DNA from: a virus
Strand: one strand, 5' to 3'
IMG/VR virus record: IMGVR_UViG_3300046499_000523
Span: 1-33,718 of that record
Length of the DNA: 33,718 nucleotides
Every line of letters begins with the position of its first letter. Position 1 is the stretch's first letter. Shown one piece after another: positions 6,344 through 13,251 of the stretch. The position numbers were made by a program, and so were the translations under genes. Below the pieces are notes generated by a model. It worked only from the letters and a program-made list of their open reading frames with translations. It did not search any database and was not told the DNA's origin.

Positions 6344-6879
6344 ACCCCACCACCGTCACCCTCGGCGGCGTCATCGTCGGCACCGCCCTCCACATCCGTG
6401 AGTTCGCCCCCGCCGCCTGGGCCACCTTCGTGAAGAAGGAGGGCAAGGGCGACGGCCCCTCCGAGAGCGCCAAGTTCAACATCAAGAACCACATCCCGTT
6501 CCTCGCCGGCGACGTGATCGGCATCCTCGCGATCAGCTGCCCCGGCGGCTTCATCGGCGCCGCCGCAGGTAAGGTGCTCGGCTTCAGCAACGCGATCGGC
6601 GACAAGGTGCTGTCCTCCGGTGCCGGTGGCAGTACCGTCGCCGCCACCCGGCACGCCGCCCAGACCATGGACAACTACGGCGCCGCGGTCGTCATCCTGC
6701 TCGTCTTCACCGCCGTCATCCTGCGCAAGAAGCTGCCGAAGCCCCAGAAGAAGCAGCTCGGTGCCGGCATGTGGTCCGGCACCACCATCGGCCTGTCCTC
6801 CGCCGCCTCCGGCCTCGCCGGGGCTGCCCTCGTCCCGCTCGCCGAGCAGCTCGGTCACGCCCTCGGCGGTGCCGTGTGA
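6340..6879 (+). CDS. Membrane protein of the Spd-like module
   Basis: This is a 179-residue protein with a GTG start in a GTGA overlap. The first helix (VTLGGVIVGTALHIREFAPA) is followed by a polar loop with a KKEGKGDGP segment, then hydrophobic and Gly-rich stretches at about 50-70, 105-125 and 145-170. The C-terminus is Ala/Gly-rich. This layout resembles small-pilin-like or spread-associated membrane proteins of Streptomyces conjugative elements, but there is no diagnostic motif. The gene is coupled both upstream and downstream. Confidence 0.55.
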   Translation: MNPTTVTLGGVIVGTALHIREFAPAAWATFVKKEGKGDGPSESAKFNIKNHIPFLAGDVIGILAISCPGGFIGAAAGKVLGFSNAIGDKVLSSGAGGSTVAATRHAAQTMDNYGAAVVILLVFTAVILRKKLPKPQKKQLGAGMWSGTTIGLSSAASGLAGAALVPLAEQLGHALGGAV

Positions 6880-7481
6880 AGGCCGGTTGGCGGATCCGCC
6901 GCCTCGCGAACGGCTCCCGGCTCGTCGCCCGCCGCACCGGCCGCGCGTTCGTCCCCCTCCACCCGGACGGCGAGATCCGGCTCCTGGCCACCATCGTCCG
7001 CTGCGGCCCCGCAGCCCTCGCAGCGCCCCGACTGCTCGACCTCGCCCACCAATCCCCGGTGTGGCTCGTCGGCGGCACCGGCGCCTGGTGCATCGCCGCC
7101 TGGCGGGCCCGGCCGGACGCCCCCAAGGCCAAGGAGGAGGAGGCCGAGCAGGAGGAGCCGGGGGAGGTCGGCCCGGCCGACCTCCGGCAGGCCGTCGTCG
7201 ACCGCCTGCTCGGGTGGGTCGGCGAGCGCCGCGGCATCCACCTCGCCGAGGTGTACGAGCGGTACCGCCAGCAGCCCGGGCACAGCCACCTGACGGACAC
7301 CCAGATCCGCACCGCCCTGGTCGACCACTACCGGATCCCCGTCCGGCCTGGCGTCCGCACCCCCGACGGGGTCCGCGCAGGTATCCACCGAGACGACCTC
7401 CAGCCCCTCCCCTCCCCCGCCGCCCCTGCCCCTGTTGCGGAGGAGCGCAACACGGCTGTGACCAGCGATGTTGCGGCCTGA
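6876..7481 (+). CDS. Membrane-associated protein with C-terminal winged-helix-like region
   Basis: This is a 201-residue protein with a GTG start in a GTGA overlap. Residues 1-70 carry basic patches and a hydrophobic segment (PVWLVGGTGAWCIAAW, about 68-83). A Glu/Lys-rich hinge (KAKEEEAEQEEPGE) leads to a domain of about 85 residues (VDRLLGWVGERRGIHLAEVY then TQIRTALVDHYRIPV and TPDGVRAGIHRDDL). I recall this GVHRDDL-type ending from proteins encoded near spdB in Streptomyces elements. It could bind DNA. Its last codons contain the first TGTTGCG inverted repeat. Confidence 0.55.
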   Translation: MKAGWRIRRLANGSRLVARRTGRAFVPLHPDGEIRLLATIVRCGPAALAAPRLLDLAHQSPVWLVGGTGAWCIAAWRARPDAPKAKEEEAEQEEPGEVGPADLRQAVVDRLLGWVGERRGIHLAEVYERYRQQPGHSHLTDTQIRTALVDHYRIPVRPGVRTPDGVRAGIHRDDLQPLPSPAAPAPVAEERNTAVTSDVAA

Positions 7482-7520
7482 CACGACACCCGTAGCGGCC
7501 CTGTTGCGGGCCGCGCAACA
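7433..7520. repeat. Paired TGTTGCG/CGCAACA inverted repeats
   Basis: Two near-identical inverted repeats are present: TGTTGCG (7433-7439) with CGCAACA (7446-7452), spacer 6, and TGTTGCG (7502-7508) with CGCAACA (7514-7520), spacer 5. A single TGTTGCGG half-site lies between them at 7469-7476. The first overlaps the 3' end of the preceding gene, and the second is in the leader of the next. They could be operators for a dimeric repressor or RNA hairpins. Confidence 0.6.
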
Positions 7521-7537
7521 CCCCGAAGGAGCCCCGC

Positions 7538-7705
7538 ATGAACGGTTTGACCCCCGTCTACGTCCGCGTAGGCGACGGCGCCCCCGAGGTCCAGGTGGCC
7601 CTCGTCGACCTCGGCAGCGACCCCACCCCCGGGGTCGCCACCATGATCGTGGCCGCGGCCCTGCGCGCCGTCGCCGACGACATGGAGCGCAAGGCCGGCT
7701 ACTGA
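7538..7705 (+). CDS. Small hypothetical protein, 55 aa
   Basis: ATG 7538 follows GAAGGAG at a good distance. The peptide has VYVRVGDGAPEVQVALVDLG (two beta strands) followed by a helix, ATMIVAAALRAVADDMERKA, forming a compact alpha/beta unit. No domain name can be given. It is the last gene before the promoter and hairpin at 7718-7810, and its leader contains an inverted repeat. Confidence 0.5.
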   Translation: MNGLTPVYVRVGDGAPEVQVALVDLGSDPTPGVATMIVAAALRAVADDMERKAGY

Positions 7706-7717
7706 CCAGCGCGCCGC

Positions 7718-7747
7718 TTGCGCATGATCCACCACCGGGTGCATAAT
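7718..7747 (+). promoter_or_regulatory. Promoter for HTH gene
   Basis: CATAAT (7742-7747, 5 of 6 to TATAAT) stands 18 bases downstream of TTGCGC (7718-7723). AT-rich hexamers of this quality are rare in the surrounding sequence. Transcription would start near 7754, leaving about 77 bases of leader that contain a strong hairpin. The -10 region overlaps an imperfect palindrome, GGTGCATAATGCC, that shares TGCAT/ATGC halves with the RHH operators. Confidence 0.5.
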
Positions 7748-7777
7748 GCCGACAGCGCCACAGGTGCGTCTACATCA

Positions 7778-7810
7778 CGGAGGGCCCGACCACACCGGTC
7801 GGGCCCTCCG
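7778..7810. terminator. 14-bp perfect hairpin in leader
   Basis: CGGAGGGCCCGACC (7778-7791) pairs perfectly with GGTCGGGCCCTCCG (7797-7810) around the 5-base loop ACACC. There is no U-tract downstream. It lies between the promoter at 7718-7747 and the HTH start codon. It may terminate readthrough from the membrane-protein block, or act as an attenuator or stabiliser for the leader of the downstream gene. Sequence alone cannot decide between them. Confidence 0.6.
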
Positions 7811-7830
7811 GCATTCCCCCGGGAGGCTCG

Positions 7831-8070
7831 ATGGGCGACGACCACATGTACCTCGACCCCGAGGGCCTCGACTGCCTGACAGCCCGCCAGGCCGCAGCGC
7901 TCACCGGCCGCAGCCTCCAGACCATCTACAGCTGGGAACGACGCGGCCTCCTCAAGGCCCGCATGACCGACGACCAAGGCCGCAAGGTCTACCTGCACAG
8001 TGAGGTCGCCGCCCTCGAAGGCCAGCGCCGCGACTGGACCGACCGCATCCGCGCCCGACAGGCAGCCTGA
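7831..8070 (+). CDS. MerR/excisionase-like HTH protein
   Basis: The 79-residue protein has LTARQAAALTGRSLQTIYSW as a helix-turn-helix, followed by ERRGLLKARMTDDQGRKVYL, which gives the wing of MerR-like or excisionase-like winged helices, and the HSEVAALEGQRRD helix. There is no effector domain, so it is a stand-alone DNA binder. GGGAGG 5-6 bases before ATG 7831 supports this start; ATG 7846 is possible. It has its own promoter upstream and a hairpin at its 3' end, so it is monocistronic. Roles as a recombination directionality factor or late-gene regulator are both possible. No integrase is nearby, which makes the former unproven. Confidence 0.65.
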   Translation: MGDDHMYLDPEGLDCLTARQAAALTGRSLQTIYSWERRGLLKARMTDDQGRKVYLHSEVAALEGQRRDWTDRIRARQAA

Positions 8071-8073
8071 ACC

Positions 8074-8107
8074 CCGGCGCCCGCACATCCCCCCGTTCGG
8101 GCGCCGG
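8074..8107. terminator. Hairpin after HTH gene
   Basis: CCGGCGCCCG (8074-8083) pairs with CGGGCGCCGG (8098-8107) across a 14-base C-rich loop, starting 4 bases after the HTH stop codon. A U-tract is lacking, as is common in streptomycete terminators. The right arm ends about 11 bases before the SGNH ribosome binding site. Confidence 0.45.
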
Positions 8108-8133
8108 ACACGACCTCCAGGAGGCTCTCGCCC

Positions 8134-8901
8134 GTGGCCAGCCCGTACAGCCCCGACACCGCCCGCGCCATCGCCATCGGCGCCACCGCCGCCGGCTACG
8201 TGGAGTACGTCAGCCCCGCCAGCGACGACGAGGCCGCCGCGCACAACCTCCAGCAGATGGAACAGCGCCTCACCGCGTTCGCCCTCTACCAGCGCGACAG
8301 TCTCGCCGCCCTCCGCCGCACCCTCGGCCTCACGCCGACCACCGGTGTCCGCGTCCTGTGCGTCGGCGACTCCATCACCGACGGGGCCGGCAGCACGGAC
8401 GGCACCGGGTACCGCACCTGGCTGACCGACCTGCTCGACCAGCGGCGTGCCGCCCCCACCTACAGCCTCCAGGCCTACCCCGGGCAGACGCTGCGGTACG
8501 TCGCCCCGCGGGCAATCGCTGCCCTACCCACCGCCCGGCCCGACCTGGTCCTCGTACACCTCGGCACCAACTGTGCGATGCAGAACGACCTCACGGACTG
8601 GCAGGCCCGGTACGCCGACCTCGTCGACCAGACCCTCGCCTCGTCACCGACAGTCCGCGTCGCCTGCGCCCGCATCCAGTACAGCCGCAACACGACCGTT
8701 GCCGCCCGCGAGCAGCAGATCAACGGCTACATCGACGCTGTCGTTGCCGCCCGCGTCGCAGGCGGCCGCGTCGTCACCGCCGACATGACCGGACTACAGG
8801 CCCGCTGGACCGAGGACGGCGTGCACCCCATGGACGCCGGGTACATGCACATGGCCCAGCAGTGGGCCGCCGCCATCGGGCCGTGGCTGCCGGCGACCTG
8901 A
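8134..8901 (+). CDS. SGNH/GDSL-family hydrolase
   Basis: This 255-residue protein starts at GTG 8134 with AGGAGG 9 bases upstream. It has the SGNH blocks: G78-D79-S80-I-T-D (nucleophile Ser80), G144-T-N146 in HLGTNCAM (block III Asn), and D228-G-V-H231-PMDAGYM (catalytic Asp and His). The N-terminal 60 residues are extra and include a helix resembling attachment modules. The family hydrolyses ester bonds on sugars or lipids. In phage particles such enzymes deacetylate cell-surface polysaccharide. No signal peptide is present, so release is via the virion or lysis. The gene sits beside a collagen-like protein, which suggests that both act at the host surface. Confidence 0.8.
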   Translation: MASPYSPDTARAIAIGATAAGYVEYVSPASDDEAAAHNLQQMEQRLTAFALYQRDSLAALRRTLGLTPTTGVRVLCVGDSITDGAGSTDGTGYRTWLTDLLDQRRAAPTYSLQAYPGQTLRYVAPRAIAALPTARPDLVLVHLGTNCAMQNDLTDWQARYADLVDQTLASSPTVRVACARIQYSRNTTVAAREQQINGYIDAVVAARVAGGRVVTADMTGLQARWTEDGVHPMDAGYMHMAQQWAAAIGPWLPAT

Positions 8902-8929
8902 CCGACCGCAGTCCAGCAAGGAGGTGACC

Positions 8930-9664
8930 GTGCCGCTCCCCGAAAGCCTCCAGGCCGTCACCGTGACGCTCCCCGGCGCCTACCGCGCCGACGGCACCGT
9001 CCGCCGCGGCAGCATCACCTTCGAGCCCGCGCCCGCCGTCATCACCGCCGCACAGGCCAACGCCGTAGTCGCCGGGCCCACCACGGCCACCTACGACGGC
9101 GAGACCACGCCCGGGCCGCTCACCCTCCTCGCCGTCGACTCCACCGGCATCAGCCCCGTCGACTGGACCTACCGCGTCACCGAACGCTGGTACGACGCCC
9201 CGAGCCGCTCCTACCCGATCTCGCTGTCCGCCGCCGAGCCCGATGTCTACCTCGTCGCCATCGCGCCCGTCGCCGACTCCGACGGCACCCTCGTCCCCGC
9301 CGTCGGCCCGCCCGGGCCCGAAGGACCACAGGGTGACCCGGGGCCGACCGGCGCCACAGGAGCGACGGGCGCCACCGGGCCAACCGGCCCCACAGGACCT
9401 GCAGGGGTGCAGGGCGAACAGGGCCTGGCAGGACCGACCGGGGCAACCGGTCCCGCCGGGCCCACGGGCAGCACCGGGCCCGCCGGCGCCGATGGATGGG
9501 GCGACCAGGCCACGTACGACACGCTCGCCGCCCGGGTGAGCGCCGTCGAGTCCGGCTTCACCACCGTGAACACGTACCTGACCGACCTCTTCAACCGCGT
9601 CGCCAGCCTGGAGGGCCGGATGACCAGCGTTGAAGGGCGCGTCGACGCGCTGGAGGGACCGTAG
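8930..9664 (+). CDS. Collagen-like fibre protein with coiled coil
   Basis: This 244-residue protein starts at GTG 8930 because AAGGAGG (8918-8924) lies 5 bases upstream; GTG 8924 would sit inside that site. Residues 1-125 form a beta-rich domain ([35 protein letters not shown]). Residues 126-188 are 21 Gly-X-Y triplets ([19 protein letters not shown] onward) that would form a collagen-like triple helix. Residues 195-244 are a heptad coiled coil ([29 protein letters not shown]). This is the build of trimeric phage tail fibres. It lies far from the tail-tip genes, next to the SGNH hydrolase, and the two may form one adsorption unit. Location on the virion is inferred. Confidence 0.7.
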   Translation: MPLPESLQAVTVTLPGAYRADGTVRRGSITFEPAPAVITAAQANAVVAGPTTATYDGETTPGPLTLLAVDSTGISPVDWTYRVTERWYDAPSRSYPISLSAAEPDVYLVAIAPVADSDGTLVPAVGPPGPEGPQGDPGPTGATGATGATGPTGPTGPAGVQGEQGLAGPTGATGPAGPTGSTGPAGADGWGDQATYDTLAARVSAVESGFTTVNTYLTDLFNRVASLEGRMTSVEGRVDALEGP

Positions 9665-9666
9665 TC

Positions 9667-10188
9667 GTGGATCTGCATACCTTGATCGCAGCCAAGGTCG
9701 AAGAGGCCGAACGCCAAGCCCTTGCGGCATCTCCCGGGCCCTGGAGTCTCGGCGACGACGGCGACGAGGTGCTCGCAGCCGACGGCATCCCCGCCTTCGA
9801 GGCCTTCGCGCTCAGCGGTCGGCAGCAGCTCGCCACGGCCGCGCACGCCGCGCGGCACGACCCCGTCGCCGTCCTACGCCGCTGCGAAGCCGACCGGCGC
9901 GTCCTCGCCCGGCACAGCGTCGACCCGGACCGGTCGGACAGCCCGTGGTACGCCACCGCATGCGAGGGCTGCGGCACCAGCGGCCACCTCTGCGACCCGG
10001 TCACCGAGAACATCAACGACTGCCCCGAGCTCCTCGACCTCGCCCACGCCATGGGCATCACCAAGGAGGAACTCGCCGCGCTCGACCGGCCGACAGGGCC
10101 GCCGCTGGTGCCCGTACAACCTCGGCTGGTGCGCACCACCCCCCACCGGCTGACTGTGGACCAGGTGTCCGCCACCTTCCGCCCCTGA
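9667..10188 (+). CDS. DUF6221-like protein
   Basis: The protein has 173 residues and a GTG start 2 bases after the upstream stop, with GGAGGG 9 bases upstream. Its N-terminus (helix, then ASPGPWSLGDDGDEV) and the AAHAARHDPVAVLRRCEADR segment match the pattern (PGPW; HIxxHDPxxVLRxxEA) I know from DUF6221 proteins of Streptomyces and their phages. A CEGCGTSGHLCDP motif resembles a zinc site. The domain has no known function. The gene is linked to the HNH gene by a 15-base gap. Confidence 0.6.
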   Translation: MDLHTLIAAKVEEAERQALAASPGPWSLGDDGDEVLAADGIPAFEAFALSGRQQLATAAHAARHDPVAVLRRCEADRRVLARHSVDPDRSDSPWYATACEGCGTSGHLCDPVTENINDCPELLDLAHAMGITKEELAALDRPTGPPLVPVQPRLVRTTPHRLTVDQVSATFRP

Positions 10189-10203
10189 TCGAGAGGATGG
10201 CTG

Positions 10204-10608
10204 GTGCCGACCGCCCCTCCGTCGCGCTGCACCGACCCCGAGTGCCACGAGATCGCCACCCACCGAGGCCGCTGTGACGAGCACAAGCCCATCGCCTGGG
10301 CCGGCCGCGACGACAAGGCGCGCCGCTACGGCATCAGCTCCGGCACCTGGCGCTCCCTCAAGGCCCGCGTCGCAAGGCGCGACCGAGGCTGCTGCTACAT
10401 CTGCGGAGCCGAGCCACCCGACGACCCGGACGAGCCCGGCCATGAGCTCGACCACATCCTCCCCATCGGCGAGGGCGGCGCGGCCAACGACCTCGACAAC
10501 CTCGGCCTGGCCTGCACCACCTGCCACGCCGCCAAGAGCGCCGCGGAGGCCCTCAGGGCCAACGCGGCACGGCATGAGCGCCGCAGGGCCGCCCGTCACC
10601 CTGCGTAG
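10204..10608 (+). CDS. HNH endonuclease
   Basis: This 134-residue protein begins at GTG 10204. It contains the HNH core: C64-Y-I-C67 and C104-T-T-C107-H as the zinc knuckles, D83-H84 (HELDHILP) with the catalytic His, and N99 (NDLDNL). An N-terminal CTDPECHEIATHRGRCDEH group could bind a second metal. HNH proteins next to terminase genes assist cos cleavage in HK97-type phages, and the gene lies directly upstream of the terminase pair here. It ends before a noncoding G-rich region that may be the packaging site. Enzymatic activity is inferred from conserved residues. Confidence 0.8.
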   Translation: MPTAPPSRCTDPECHEIATHRGRCDEHKPIAWAGRDDKARRYGISSGTWRSLKARVARRDRGCCYICGAEPPDDPDEPGHELDHILPIGEGGAANDLDNLGLACTTCHAAKSAAEALRANAARHERRRAARHPA

Positions 10609-10838
10609 CCGCCTGGCGAGGCCCATGGAGACCCTCAAGGGGCCCCCTGAGTGACCTGTAAGGGCATCCAAGGCCCTCGCAAGCCTCTGACCTGCACCTT
10701 TACCCCTGAGGGAGGGGGTAGGGGAGTCGAAATCACGGGGGTCAAATCCTGGGGGCCCGCCGCGGTTAACTCCGAAGGCACGCAGTCAGCTCGAAGACAC
10801 CCCTTGATCATCCGAAGCGACGACCGTCGGAGGTGTCC
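10609..10838. other. G-rich intergenic region, possible cos/packaging site
   Basis: This 230-base gap between the HNH and terminase small subunit genes has no plausible gene. Segment 10705-10772 carries several G-tracts (GGGAGGGGGTAGGGG, then CGGGGG and TGGGGG), and an inverted repeat TACCCC (10701-10706) with GGGGTA (10715-10720). Short G/C-symmetric stretches (AGGGGCCCCCT) lie near 10641. HK97-like phages usually have their cos or pac site close to terS, so this region is a candidate. The exact cut cannot be seen. Confidence 0.4.
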
Positions 10839-11321
10839 ATGGCAGCGCCCAAGCGCCGTCCGGCCGGCCTCAAGCTGATCGAGGGCGTCCGGCCCGGCCG
10901 GGACTCCGGCGGCCGCAAGGTCGTCGAGCCGCCGGCTTTCCGCCGGGTGCCGCCCGAGGCGCCGGAGTGGCTGCCCGAGGAGGCGCGGGCGGAGTGGGAC
11001 CGGGTGGTCCCGGAGCTGGCCCGGCTCGACCTGCTCAAGCCGGTCGACCGGTCGGCACTGACGGCGTACTGCCTGACGTGGGACCGGCTGGTCCAGGCCC
11101 AGCGGGAGATGGAGCGGGACGGCTCGGTGCTGTCGGAGAACTCTCAGGGCCGTGTCCGGCACCCGGCGGTCGCCGTGATCGAGGCGGCGTCGAAGGAGCT
11201 GCGGGCGTGGGCCGGCGAGTTCGGCCTGACGCCTTCGGCGGAGTCGAAGGTGGGGCGGCAGGGGGGGCGGCAGGGGGCGGACGATGGCGACGAGGAGAAT
11301 CCGTTCGCGGTCTCCGGCTGA
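10839..11321 (+). CDS. terS: Terminase small subunit
   Basis: This 160-residue protein starts at ATG 10839 with GGAGGTG upstream. It has the P27-type pattern: basic N-terminus (MAAPKRRPAGLKLIEG), EWLPEEARAEWDRVVPELAR, then a helix DRSALTAYCLTWDRLVQAQR and NPAVxVIEAA-like HPAVAVIEAASKELRAWAGEFGL before a disordered tail. It binds the packaging site and loads the large subunit. The 3' end overlaps the start of terL by 38 bases in a different frame. There is no insertion or truncation. Confidence 0.8.
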   Translation: MAAPKRRPAGLKLIEGVRPGRDSGGRKVVEPPAFRRVPPEAPEWLPEEARAEWDRVVPELARLDLLKPVDRSALTAYCLTWDRLVQAQREMERDGSVLSENSQGRVRHPAVAVIEAASKELRAWAGEFGLTPSAESKVGRQGGRQGADDGDEENPFAVSG

Positions 11322-13011
11322 GCTGGGCATCAGTGCCGAGGTCGCCTGGTACATGAAGGCGCGGGGCATCCCGCTGCCGGACTGCCCGCCGAAGGTGCAG
11401 ACTCCGAACCCGGGCGAGGCGCCCGGCGCCCGCTTCGATCCGGGCCGGGTGGACCGGGTCCTGCGCTCGTTCCACCTGCTGCGGCACACGCAGGGCAAGT
11501 GGGCGGGCCGGCCGCTGGACCCGGACCCGTGGCAGGTGGCGTACATCCTGGCCCCGGTGTTCGGCTGGGTCCGGTGGGACGACGAGGCCGACGGCTACGT
11601 GCGGATCGTCCGCAAGTTGTACGTGGACGTGCCGCGGCGCAACGGCAAGACGACGCTGTCCGGCGGCATCGCGGTCTACATGATGGCGGCGGACGGCGAG
11701 CCGGGCGCGCAGGTGTACGCCGCGGCGACCAGCGAGAAGCAGGCCCGGTTCACCTTCGACCCGATCCGGCAGATCGCCGAGCGGGCGCCGGCCCTCAAGG
11801 GCAACGTCCGAGCGTTCACCAAAAAGATCACTCACCCGGCGTCGGGCTCGTACTTCACGGTGGTGTCGTCGGTCGCCGAGGCGATGCACGGCGCCAACGT
11901 CCACGCCGGGATCATCGACGAGCTGCACGTCCACAAGAGCCCGGACCTGGTCGAGACGATCGAGACAGGAACCGGGTCTCGGCGTCAGCCGCTGGTGGTC
12001 ATCATCACGACCGCCGACGACGGCCGCCAGGAATCGATCTACGACCGCAAGCGCCAGTACATCGAGCAGCTGGCCCGCGGCGCCCTGCACGACCCCGACA
12101 CGTACGGGGTGGTGTGGGCCGCGGAGCCGGACGACGATCCGTTCGCGGAGGCGACGCACCGCAAGGCGAACCCCGGGTATGGGGTGAGCCCGTCGGCCGC
12201 GTACCTGCGCGGCGCGGCGGCGGAGGCTCAGCAGTCCCCCGCCGACCTGGCCAAGTTTCTGCGGCTGCACCTGGGCATCCGCACGAAGCAGTCGACTCGC
12301 TTCGTGACCATGGAGTCCTGGGACGCGAACGCCTCGATGGTCGACGAGCAGGCGCTCAAGGGCCGGGACTGCTGGGGCGGCCTGGACCTCGCCAGCACCT
12401 CGGACCTGTGCGCGCTGTGCTGGCTGTTCCCGAACGACCAGGACGGCACCCTGGACGCACTGTGGCGCTTCTGGACGCCGGAGGACAACCTCAAGGCGCT
12501 CGACAAGCGGACGGCCGGCGCGGCCTCACGGTGGGTCCGTGAGGGCTGGCTGGTGGCGACGCCCGGCAACGTGGCGGACTACGACTGGATCAGCGAGCAG
12601 ATCGCCCGGGACCGGGATGCGTTCCGGGTCCGCTCGATCGGCTACGACCCCTGGAACGCCTCGCAGCTGACGAACACCCTGGTCGCCGAGCGGGCACCCA
12701 TGGTGAAGGTCCGGCAGGGCTTCGCGACCATGTCGCCCGTCATGAAGGAGATCCAGCGCCTGACGCTGCAGGGCACTGCGGAGCTGCCGGTGCTGCGGCA
12801 CGGCGGCAACCCGGTGGTGCGCTGGTGTGTCGACAACCTGGCCGTGGCGATGGACCCGGCGGGCAACGTGAAGCCGGACAAGGCGAACAGCGGCGACAAG
12901 ATCGACGGCGTCTCGGCGCTGGCCACGGCGATGGCCGAGGTCGTCGCCCGGCCGCCGAAGCGCAAGAGCCGGTACGGGGACGACGGCGACGATTCGATCA
13001 TGGTCGTGTGA
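11284..13011 (+). CDS. terL: Terminase large subunit
   Basis: This 575-residue protein has a Walker A motif (VPRRNGKTTLS, from about residue 116) and Walker B (AGIIDELHVHK, about 209-219) for ATP-driven packaging. The nuclease domain begins at GGLDLASTSDLCAL (about 365, first acidic residue D368) and ends with an NSGDKIDGVSALATAMAE motif carrying the last acidic residues. It is of the HK97/P27 type. It overlaps the end of terS, so the two are translated together. Length and motif spacing are normal. Confidence 0.92.
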   Translation: MATRRIRSRSPAELGISAEVAWYMKARGIPLPDCPPKVQTPNPGEAPGARFDPGRVDRVLRSFHLLRHTQGKWAGRPLDPDPWQVAYILAPVFGWVRWDDEADGYVRIVRKLYVDVPRRNGKTTLSGGIAVYMMAADGEPGAQVYAAATSEKQARFTFDPIRQIAERAPALKGNVRAFTKKITHPASGSYFTVVSSVAEAMHGANVHAGIIDELHVHKSPDLVETIETGTGSRRQPLVVIITTADDGRQESIYDRKRQYIEQLARGALHDPDTYGVVWAAEPDDDPFAEATHRKANPGYGVSPSAAYLRGAAAEAQQSPADLAKFLRLHLGIRTKQSTRFVTMESWDANASMVDEQALKGRDCWGGLDLASTSDLCALCWLFPNDQDGTLDALWRFWTPEDNLKALDKRTAGAASRWVREGWLVATPGNVADYDWISEQIARDRDAFRVRSIGYDPWNASQLTNTLVAERAPMVKVRQGFATMSPVMKEIQRLTLQGTAELPVLRHGGNPVVRWCVDNLAVAMDPAGNVKPDKANSGDKIDGVSALATAMAEVVARPPKRKSRYGDDGDDSIMVV

Positions 13012-13032
13012 CGGCCGGGACGGGAGGCCGCG

Positions 13033-13251
13033 ATGTTCGCATGGCGTCGCACTGCGGTGCACAAGGCAGTCGTGGTGAACCTGGCGGACAAGGCGTTCCG
13101 TGGCGTGCTGTGGGCCCAGCGCGGCCCACTGCTGGTCCTGCGGGGTGTCGAGCTGCTGGAGGCGGGCCGGGAGCCGCAGCCCGTGGACGGCGAGATCGTC
13201 ATCGAGCGGTCCCGGGTGGAGTTCGTTCAGGTGACGGGCGGGGGTGGCTGA
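13033..13251 (+). CDS. Small protein between terminase and portal
   Basis: The protein has 72 residues, with GGGAGG upstream of ATG 13033. Its sequence, VVVNLADKAFRGVLWAQRGPLLVLRGVELLEAG...VIERSRVEFVQV, alternates beta strands in the way of an Sm-like or small barrel fold, and I recall small proteins of this pattern at the same place in actinophages. The stop overlaps the portal ATG by one base (TGATG). A structural or assembly role is suggested by position, not shown. Confidence 0.65.
   Translation: MFAWRRTAVHKAVVVNLADKAFRGVLWAQRGPLLVLRGVELLEAGREPQPVDGEIVIERSRVEFVQVTGGGG

Noticed and set aside
9305-9493. Possible tandem or CRISPR-like repeat
   Set aside because: The periodicity is 9 bases and encodes Gly-X-Y triplets. 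There are no spacers.
11499-12542. 347-codon frame inside terL
   Set aside because: Out of frame with the terminase motifs and with biased Arg/Gly composition.
12825-13250. N-terminal extension of the portal frame
   Set aside because: It overlaps the end of terL and a small gene with a good ribosome binding site. The ATG at 13251 fits the portal family start.
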